This document shows, piece after piece, positions 6,440-11,173 of a stretch of 11,173 bases of DNA. Source of the stretch: Pseudomonadota bacterium (GTDB taxonomy: Bacteria > Pseudomonadota > Alphaproteobacteria > Rhizobiales > Devosiaceae); the NCBI GenBank assembly GCA_023428425.1, contig JAEYYP010000413.1, positions 1 through 11,173 on the forward strand, given 5' to 3'. The notes under the pieces are model-generated. The model was not told where the DNA came from. It ran no database searches and saw only the letters and a list, made by a program, of their open reading frames with translations. The position numbers were made by a program, and so were the translations under genes. The stretch's first letter is position 1. Each line of letters opens with the position of its first letter.

Positions 6440-8239
6440 TTGGCCGTCACCCAAGAGGAACTGCCGGGTCAGCCGCCCGCTTCGGCGGAGACGGGGGCGC
6501 CGCGCCTGAGCCGATTGAACCACATTGCCGGGGCCGTCGGGCACTACACCCTGCTCGGCCTGGCCCAGGTGAAGCGGCTGCTCGAGCTGACCATCTTCTC
6601 GAGCCTCACCCAGCGCATCATCGTGCTGAACCTCGCCGGCCTGGCCGTGCTGGTGGTCGGCATCCTGTTCCTCAATCAATGGCGCACCGGATTGATCGAG
6701 GCCCGGGTGCAGAGCCTCCGCGTGCAGGGCGAGATCATCGCTGCGGCGATCGCAGCCTCGGCGACTGTCGACAGCGACGTGATCCAGGTCGATCCCGACC
6801 GGCTGCTCGACGTGCAGGGCAGCAACGCGGTGTCGCCGCTGAGCTTCTTCGACCCCAGCCTCGAATTTCCGATCAACCCCGAGCGCGTCGCCCCGCTGCT
6901 GCGCAACCTGGTGACGCCGACCCGCACCCGGGCCCGCATCTACGACCAGCAGGGGCTGCTGATCCTCGACAGCACCAACCTCTACGCCCGCGGCGAGGTG
7001 CTGCGACAGATCACCAAGCCGGCCGACGCCCAGGGTTTCTTCCTGTTCGACTGGTGGAATGCCCTGATGGACTGGCTGCCGGGCGACGACTACCCGCAGT
7101 ACCAGGAGTTCGGCGCCGACGAAGGCACGCGCTATCCCGAGGTGGCGGCAGCCCTGACCGGACAGGCGACGGCGATCGTGCGGGTCGACAACAAGCACCA
7201 GCTCGTGGTGTCGGTGGCGGTGCCGGTGCAGCGCCTGCGCGCCACGGTGGGTGTGCTGCTGCTCTCCACCCAGCCGGGCGACATCGACCAGATCGCCACG
7301 GCGGAGCGCTGGGGCATCCTGCGCATCGCCCTGGTGGCGGGTACGGTGACGATCATCCTGTCGCTGCTGCTCGCCAGCACCATCGCCGGACCGCTGCGCC
7401 GGCTGGCCGGTGCTGCCGAGAAGGTGCAGTCCACTATCACCAGCCGGGCCGAGATCCCCGATTTCACCGACCGCTCCGATGAGGTGGGGCACCTGAGCCG
7501 GGCGTTGCGCTCGATGACGTCGGCGCTCTATGGCCGCATCGAGGGCATCGAGCGGTTCGCGGCCGACGTGGCGCACGAGCTGAAGAACCCGCTGACCTCG
7601 CTCCGCTCCGCCGTCGAGACGCTGCCGCGCGCCAAGCGGGCCGAGGATCGCGAGCGGCTGAACGAAATCATCCAGCATGACGTACGCCGGCTCGACCGGC
7701 TGATCTCCGATATTTCGAACGCCAGCCGGCTCGACGCCGAGCTGGCCCGCCAGAGCGCCGAGCCGGTCGATATCGGGCAGCTCGCCGATGCGATGGTGTC
7801 GATCCAGAAGGACGTCGCGCAGAAGCGCTCGGTGGACGTGGTGCTCGACAAGCGGGTGGGCAAGCTGGCGCCGATCGTGCTGGGGTACGACAGCCGCCTG
7901 GCGCAGGTGCTGAACAACCTGATCGACAACGCCGTGAGTTTCTCGCCCGAGGGGGGCAAGGTGACGGTGCTGATCGGCACCACGGAGGATACGGTGACGC
8001 TTTCCGTGACGGACGAGGGCCCGGGCATCCGGGGCGATATCTCGCGCATCTTCCAGCGCTTCTATACCGACCGGCCCGAGGGGGAATCGTTCGGCGACCA
8101 TTCGGGTCTCGGCCTCGCCATCTCCAAGCAGATCATCGAGGCGCATGGCGGCAGCATCATTGCCGAGAACCGCTCGGATCGTTCGGGCGCGCACTTTACC
8201 GTGACCCTCCGCCGCGCCGGCATTGAGCGTCGCCGATGA
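6440..8239 (+). CDS. chvG: ChvG, membrane sensor histidine kinase
   Basis: A 599-residue inner-membrane kinase that phosphorylates ChvI. The cytoplasmic N-terminus is about 58 residues. TM1 lies at about 60-80, a periplasmic sensor domain at about 81-290, and TM2 at about 291-314, followed by a HAMP linker (315-366). The HisKA domain has the H-box FAADVAHELKNPLTSLRS with phosphorylated His379. The ATPase domain has the N-box QVLNNLIDNAVSFSP (489-503), G1 DEGPGI (525-530) and G2 GLGLA (556-560). All catalytic motifs are intact. In relatives the periplasmic repressor ExoR binds this sensor domain; exoR is not in the window. The start is TTG at 6440, with GGGGA five bases upstream. The in-frame chvI stop lies just before it, so no longer form exists. 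A shorter GTG start near 6569 would still keep TM1. Its TGA overlaps the hprK ATG (ATGA), indicating translational coupling. Confidence 0.95.
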   Translation: MAVTQEELPGQPPASAETGAPRLSRLNHIAGAVGHYTLLGLAQVKRLLELTIFSSLTQRIIVLNLAGLAVLVVGILFLNQWRTGLIEARVQSLRVQGEIIAAAIAASATVDSDVIQVDPDRLLDVQGSNAVSPLSFFDPSLEFPINPERVAPLLRNLVTPTRTRARIYDQQGLLILDSTNLYARGEVLRQITKPADAQGFFLFDWWNALMDWLPGDDYPQYQEFGADEGTRYPEVAAALTGQATAIVRVDNKHQLVVSVAVPVQRLRATVGVLLLSTQPGDIDQIATAERWGILRIALVAGTVTIILSLLLASTIAGPLRRLAGAAEKVQSTITSRAEIPDFTDRSDEVGHLSRALRSMTSALYGRIEGIERFAADVAHELKNPLTSLRSAVETLPRAKRAEDRERLNEIIQHDVRRLDRLISDISNASRLDAELARQSAEPVDIGQLADAMVSIQKDVAQKRSVDVVLDKRVGKLAPIVLGYDSRLAQVLNNLIDNAVSFSPEGGKVTVLIGTTEDTVTLSVTDEGPGIRGDISRIFQRFYTDRPEGESFGDHSGLGLAISKQIIEAHGGSIIAENRSDRSGAHFTVTLRRAGIERRR

Positions 8240-8721
8240 GCGAGACCCACAACATCCATGCCACGGCGCTGGTGCTAGACGGCGTCGGCCTCATCCTGCG
8301 CGGCCCGTCGGGCGCCGGAAAATCGCTGCTGGCGCTGGAACTGATCGACGTGTGGGAGGCGCGCGGCCGACCGGCGAAACTGGTGTCGGACGACCGCGTC
8401 GACATCGTCGCCGAGGGTGGCACGCTGACGCTCCGGGCGCCCAGATCCATCGAGGGACTGGCCGAACTGCGGGGGCGCGGCATCGTCAGCCGGCCCTTCG
8501 TCGCCGAAGCCCCGCTGCACCTCGTCATCGACCTGGTCGAGACGCTGGAGCGCATGGTCGAGGAGGACGAACTGTCGATCGACCTGTTCGGCGTAACGGT
8601 GGCGCGGGCACCGGTGCCGCGCAACGGCGTGGTGGATGCGCGCCACCAGCTGCTGCTGGTGCGCGAGGCGATCCGGGCCGTGGGTAACCCCCATGACGAG
8701 ACGCGACAAAAAACCACTTGA
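8236..8721 (+). CDS. hprK: HPr kinase/phosphorylase, short alphaproteobacterial type
   Basis: A 161-residue protein consisting only of the catalytic domain; the N-terminal domain of the roughly 310-residue Firmicutes enzyme is absent, as is usual in alphaproteobacteria. The Walker A is GPSGAGKS at 23-30. SDDRVDI at 51-57 supplies the acidic pair, and IEGLAELRGRGIV at 72-84 corresponds to the HPrK/P signature. It should phosphorylate the regulatory Ser of HPr with ATP, and remove it, tuning PTS signalling to metabolic state. The target HPr is encoded downstream and has the matching serine. The ATG overlaps the chvG stop by one ATGA, tying kinase expression to ChvG translation. The last ten residues (HDETRQKTT region) are poorly conserved tail. 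Confidence 0.94.
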   Translation: MSETHNIHATALVLDGVGLILRGPSGAGKSLLALELIDVWEARGRPAKLVSDDRVDIVAEGGTLTLRAPRSIEGLAELRGRGIVSRPFVAEAPLHLVIDLVETLERMVEEDELSIDLFGVTVARAPVPRNGVVDARHQLLLVREAIRAVGNPHDETRQKTT

Positions 8722-8728
8722 ATCATGG

Positions 8729-8751
8729 CCCCCCGGGGGCAAAACTCCCCC
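8729..8751 (+). promoter_or_regulatory. GC-rich hairpin region between hprK and EIIA
   Basis: Six C (8729-8734) are followed directly by five G (8735-8739); the G run can instead pair with the five C at 8747-8751 around the loop CAAAACT. These two pairings exclude each other. No T-run follows, so it is not a clear terminator. It may reduce readthrough or affect mRNA stability between the kinase and the PTS genes. Confidence 0.3.
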
Positions 8752-8803
8752 ACCTGACGCGGCGCAGAAGCGCTCCGCCCGAACCTATGCGTGGGGATAG
8801 TTG

Positions 8804-9202
8804 ATGATCGGCATGGTTCTGGTGACGCATGGTGCGCTCGCCCATGAGTTCAAATCTGCCCTCGAACATGTCGTCGGGCCGCAGGATCATGTCGAAGCCA
8901 TCGCCATCGGCCCCGAGGACGACATGGAGCAGCGCCGCGAGGACATCGTCCGCGCCGTCGATGCCGCCGACCAGGGGCAGGGCGTGGTGATCCTCACCGA
9001 CATGTTCGGCGGCACCCCGTCCAACCTCGCCATCTCGATCATGCAGCAGCGCGAGGTCGAGGTGATCGCCGGGGTGAACCTGCCCATGCTGGTGAAACTC
9101 GCCCGCATCCGCGCCGATTTCGACATCAAGAAAGCCGTGGCGGCCGCGGCCGAGGCCGGACGGAAATACATCAACGTGGCGAGCGAGACGCTGGGGGGCT
9201 GA
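8804..9202 (+). CDS. manX: PTS EIIA component, mannose family (regulatory PTS)
   Basis: A 132-residue cytoplasmic phosphocarrier. The start MIGMVLVTHGALAHEF places the phosphorylated His at residue 9, matching EIIA-Man. VVILTDMFGGTPSNLAISIM (about 64-83) is the conserved active-site loop, and VEVIAGVNLPMLVKL follows. It has only the A domain; no EIIB, EIIC or EIID transport parts are nearby. This is typical of alphaproteobacteria, where the protein takes phosphate from HPr and serves signalling, not sugar uptake. TTG at 8801 is also open, but GGGGA at 8793-8797 is spaced correctly for the ATG at 8804. It lies 82 bases after hprK and 65 before ptsH. The symbol manX follows rhizobial usage; ptsM-type names are also used. 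Confidence 0.92.
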   Translation: MIGMVLVTHGALAHEFKSALEHVVGPQDHVEAIAIGPEDDMEQRREDIVRAVDAADQGQGVVILTDMFGGTPSNLAISIMQQREVEVIAGVNLPMLVKLARIRADFDIKKAVAAAAEAGRKYINVASETLGG

Positions 9203-9267
9203 GGCATCTGGCATCGCCTGGCACTGAACGGCTTGGCTCACAACCCGATTTCCGGCATCATGTCACG

Positions 9268-9579
9268 ATGGATACAGCCGCAGGATCAGATCGGGCGCTC
9301 GCGCAGCAATTGACCATTGTCAATCGCAAGGGCCTGCACGCGCGCGCCTCGGCGCGGTTCGTGCGGACGGCCGAGTGCTTCGATGCCGAGATCAAGGTGG
9401 TGCGCGACGGCACCGCGGTGAGCGGCAACTCGATCATGGGGCTGATGATGCTCGGCGCCGGCCCCGGCTCGACCATCCTCGTGCAGGCGACCGGCAAGCA
9501 GGCCCGCGAGGCGCTCGACGCCATCACCACGCTGGTGAACAACGGCTTCGACGAAGACGCCGACGGCGTCCCGGCGTAA
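9268..9579 (+). CDS. ptsH: HPr phosphocarrier protein
   Basis: A 103-residue cytoplasmic protein. GLHARASARF contains His24, the site phosphorylated by PEP via enzyme I. SGNSIMGLMMLGAG contains Ser55, equivalent to the Ser46 site used by HPr kinase in Bacillus. Both sites are kept, so it can integrate PEP flux and HprK activity. The C-terminus ALDAITTLVNNGFDED ends with an acidic tail. It is longer at the N-terminus than the roughly 88-residue classical HPr by about ten residues (MDTAAGSDRALA). No strong ribosome binding site precedes the ATG at 9268, so it may depend on coupling or leaderless-type initiation from upstream transcripts. Enzyme I (ptsP or ptsI) is not in the window. It is the last gene of the chvI-chvG-hprK-EIIA-ptsH cluster. 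Confidence 0.95.
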   Translation: MDTAAGSDRALAQQLTIVNRKGLHARASARFVRTAECFDAEIKVVRDGTAVSGNSIMGLMMLGAGPGSTILVQATGKQAREALDAITTLVNNGFDEDADGVPA

Positions 9580-9659
9580 AGAACCCGAAATTTCCCAAAT
9601 CTATCCCTTTGCCTCGGGACAGCATGGCTGCACCCGGAACAGGGGGGATAAGTCGCGCC

Positions 9660-10340
9660 TTATTTCGAGAAGGCGGCGGTGCGCAGGTCGTGGAGCGAAT
9701 CCATCACCGCGGTGCAGAGCGCGGTGATCTCGTCGGTCGGGTGGATGATGTCGGGCACCATGATGGTCTGCATGCCGGCGGCGTGGGCGGCACGGACGCC
9801 GGTGTGCGAATCCTCCACCGCCAGGCAGTGCTCGGGCGCGAGGCCCAGCAGGTTCGAGGCCATGAGATAGGGCTCGGGATGCGGCTTGGGATTGGTGACG
9901 TCGTCGCGGGTGACCACGGCCTGGAAGTGCGAGAGCAAGCCGGCGGCGTTGAGGTGGCTCAGCGCATGGGCGGAGCGTGACGAGGTGGCGACGGCGGTGG
10001 GGATGCGGCGCGCCTTGAGCTCGCCGAGCAGCTCGTGCACGCCGGCCTTCACCGGCACGGCGGCTTCCATCTTGATCTTCATTGCGGCGCGGCACTGCTC
10101 GTCGAAGATGGTGTAGGGGAAGCTCACGCCATAGGCCTCGACCAGCAGGCGATTGGTGACCTCGTGGGTGGAACCGATCATCGAGTGGTGCACCGCGTCG
10201 GTCATCTCGAAGCCGAGGTCGCGGGAAACGTCGAAGACGATCTCGCGGAACACCATCTCGGTATCGAGGAGCGTGCCATCCATGTCGAAGACGATGGCGG
10301 AGAAGGGTTTCAGCGGCGCGAGCGGGGCGGTGTGGGGCAT
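9660..10340 (-). CDS. HAD-superfamily hydrolase, beta-phosphoglucomutase-like (subfamily IA)
   Basis: A 226-residue cytoplasmic phosphatase or phosphomutase. Motif I FDMDGTLLDTE at 18-28 has the nucleophile Asp19 and the acid/base Asp21. An alpha-helical cap follows at about 29-95. Motif II is VATSS at 117-121, motif III Lys152 is in NPKPHPEPYL, and motif IV EDSHTGVRAAHAAGM at 176-190 holds the metal-binding acids. The set is intact and the length is normal. The closest functional classes are beta-phosphoglucomutase, phosphoglycolate-type and sugar-phosphate phosphatases; the substrate cannot be told from sequence alone. The ATG at 10340 gives MPHTAPLAPLKPFSAIVFDMDG but lacks a strong ribosome binding site. 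The open frame continues far upstream, overlapping the J-domain gene on the other strand, which is shadow. It converges with ptsH across about 80 bases containing no clear terminator, and is divergent from the J-domain gene. Confidence 0.9.
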   Translation of the reverse strand: MPHTAPLAPLKPFSAIVFDMDGTLLDTEMVFREIVFDVSRDLGFEMTDAVHHSMIGSTHEVTNRLLVEAYGVSFPYTIFDEQCRAAMKIKMEAAVPVKAGVHELLGELKARRIPTAVATSSRSAHALSHLNAAGLLSHFQAVVTRDDVTNPKPHPEPYLMASNLLGLAPEHCLAVEDSHTGVRAAHAAGMQTIMVPDIIHPTDEITALCTAVMDSLHDLRTAAFSK

Positions 10341-10430
10341 GGTTGCGATATAGGCGCATTCGGTGACGGATGAAAGTCGGCGGTTCGCATGGGCTTCATC
10401 CCGTGGCGGGTGGCTGCTATCACCGACGCG

Positions 10431-11039
10431 ATGAGTGATTTTGACCCCTACCTGATCCTCGAGGTGGCGCGCGCTGCGCCGGCTGCCGAGATCAAGCTCG
10501 CCTATCGCCGCAAGGTGCAGGTGGCGCACCCCGATCGCGGCGGCGATGCGGAAGCCTTCGTGCTGGTGGTGAAGGCGTTCGGGCTTTTGAGCGACCCCGA
10601 TGCGCGGCGGCTGTTCGACGAGACCGGCCTCATCGACGACGAGGCGGTCACGGGCTATCGGCGAGAGGTGGCGCTGATTTTGGCCGACATGTTCGACGCG
10701 GCGGTGGCGACGGCGGTGGCGACGGGGCTGAAGCTCGAGCAGGTGGATTTCATCAGGCAGATGGCGGCGGCGGTGGAAACCGGGCTCGCCGAGGCGCGGG
10801 TAAAGCTGCGGCGCATCGACGGCGAGATCGGCGCGCTGCAGGGGTTGCGGAGCCGCATCCGGCGGACCGACGCGGACCGCAACATCTTCGCCGAGCGGGT
10901 GGGCGCGCAGGTGGCGGCAAAGACCGGCGAACACGCGACGATCAAGCGGCGCGTGGCGATGCTGGAAACGGCGCTGGCGGAGCTCGGGAACTACGAGAGC
11001 GAAACGGAACTGATCGCGGCGCTGGAGAGCGGGGGATAG
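10431..11039 (+). CDS. J-domain (DnaJ-like) protein with C-terminal helical region
   Basis: A 202-residue, probably cytoplasmic, protein. Residues 3-65 form a J domain: DPYLILEVARAAPAAEIKLAYRRKV, the essential HPD tripeptide at 33-35 (AHPDRGGD), then AFGLLSDPDARRLFDETG. J domains stimulate the ATPase of an Hsp70 partner such as DnaK. There is no Gly/Phe-rich linker, zinc-finger domain or substrate-binding C-domain, so it is not DnaJ or CbpA. The rest, about 115-195, is charged and helical, with likely coiled coil (VKLRRIDGEIGALQGLRSRIRR and IKRRVAMLETALAEL) that could recruit a specific client. The ATG at 10431 (MSDFDPY) starts directly at the J domain; an ATG at 10389 would add 14 residues. 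Neither has a strong ribosome binding site. No membrane segment is evident. Confidence 0.85.
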   Translation: MSDFDPYLILEVARAAPAAEIKLAYRRKVQVAHPDRGGDAEAFVLVVKAFGLLSDPDARRLFDETGLIDDEAVTGYRREVALILADMFDAAVATAVATGLKLEQVDFIRQMAAAVETGLAEARVKLRRIDGEIGALQGLRSRIRRTDADRNIFAERVGAQVAAKTGEHATIKRRVAMLETALAELGNYESETELIAALESGG

Positions 11040-11045
11040 GTCGGC

Positions 11046-11114
11046 CGCAGCGGGACGCCCCCTCCACCACGCATCTTCGATGCGCGGTCCCCCTCCCCCG
11101 CTGCGCGGTGGAGG
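11046..11114. repeat. Palindromic intergenic element, likely dispersed repeat
   Basis: The arms at 11061-11073 and 11102-11114 match at 12 of 13 positions as an inverted repeat. Inside is a perfect hairpin CGCATC-TTC-GATGCG at 11070-11084. An overlapping 9-bp inverted repeat pairs CGCAGCGGG (11046-11054) with 11097-11105, an alternative fold. The CCCCCTCC / CCCCCTCCCCC pattern beside GATGCGCGG is like dispersed palindromic elements in rhizobial-type intergenic DNA. Only one copy is visible here, so repeat status is inferred. It begins seven bases after the J-domain stop. Confidence 0.5.
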
Positions 11115-11173
11115 AGCGCTGAGAGCTCGGCGTCTCGAGAGGTCGTGGCACCGACGTCGCCGGGGTCCTCCAC

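Noticed and set aside
5582..8194. An 870-codon minus-strand open frame opposite chvI and chvG
   Set aside because: It covers two clearly recognised genes on the other strand, is His/Gln/Arg/Asp-rich without motifs, and reflects high third-position GC.
10341..10934. Upstream extension of the HAD gene to a 424-codon frame
   Set aside because: The added part is antisense to the J-domain gene, and the HAD domain begins correctly near 10340.
10942..11173. Short minus-strand frames at the right edge
   Set aside because: They overlap the J-domain gene end and the palindromic element, are Arg/Ser/Pro-rich, and have no start signal.

Overview
The window looks like chromosomal core DNA from a GC-rich alphaproteobacterium of the order Hyphomicrobiales (Rhizobiales). 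A Devosia-like genome is my guess, but genus level is not provable here. The main evidence is the gene order: DivL-like kinase / ahcY on one side, then pckA divergent from chvI-chvG-hprK-EIIA(Man)-ptsH. This arrangement is conserved in Agrobacterium/Sinorhizobium-type genomes. The proteins also fit, including a short alphaproteobacterial HprK and a 465-residue bacterial AhcY. No tRNA, rRNA, CRISPR array, insertion sequence or prophage gene was seen.

Layout, left to right. (1) Positions 3-311, minus strand: the N-terminus of a membrane PAS sensor kinase, DivL-like, running off the left edge. (2) 312-688: a non-coding leader with a hairpin and a CtrA-like box. (3) 689-1069, minus: a small GIY-YIG nuclease-like gene that interrupts the usual ahcY/divL neighbourhood; its ribosome binding site lies inside a hairpin. 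(4) 1142-2539, minus: ahcY, with a plausible promoter and a perfect 11-bp palindrome just upstream. (5) 3012-3845, plus: an exported SleB-type cell wall hydrolase with a threefold internal repeat, ending in a strong terminator. (6) 3914-5467, minus: pckA. (7) 5711-9579, plus: chvI, chvG, hprK, EIIA(Man) and ptsH, tightly packed. (8) 9660-10340, minus: a HAD phosphatase/phosphomutase. (9) 10431-11039, plus: a J-domain protein. (10) 11046-11114: a palindromic intergenic element that looks like a dispersed repeat.

How the genes fit together: ChvG/ChvI is the acid and cell-envelope two-component system of these bacteria. HprK, EIIA(Man) and HPr form a sugar-transport-free regulatory PTS. HPr carries both the His phosphorylated from PEP and the Ser phosphorylated by HprK. 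PckA sits at the PEP/oxaloacetate node, so the block links envelope signalling to PEP-dependent carbon control. AhcY removes S-adenosylhomocysteine in the methyl cycle.

I did not find a clearly new biological system; most of the window is well-known core biology. The points most worth a second look are regulatory: the ahcY palindrome, the hairpin over the GIY-YIG ribosome binding site, the inverted repeat over the chvI promoter, the 11-bp-spaced direct repeat before pckA, the CtrA-like boxes, and the repeat module of the SleB-like hydrolase.
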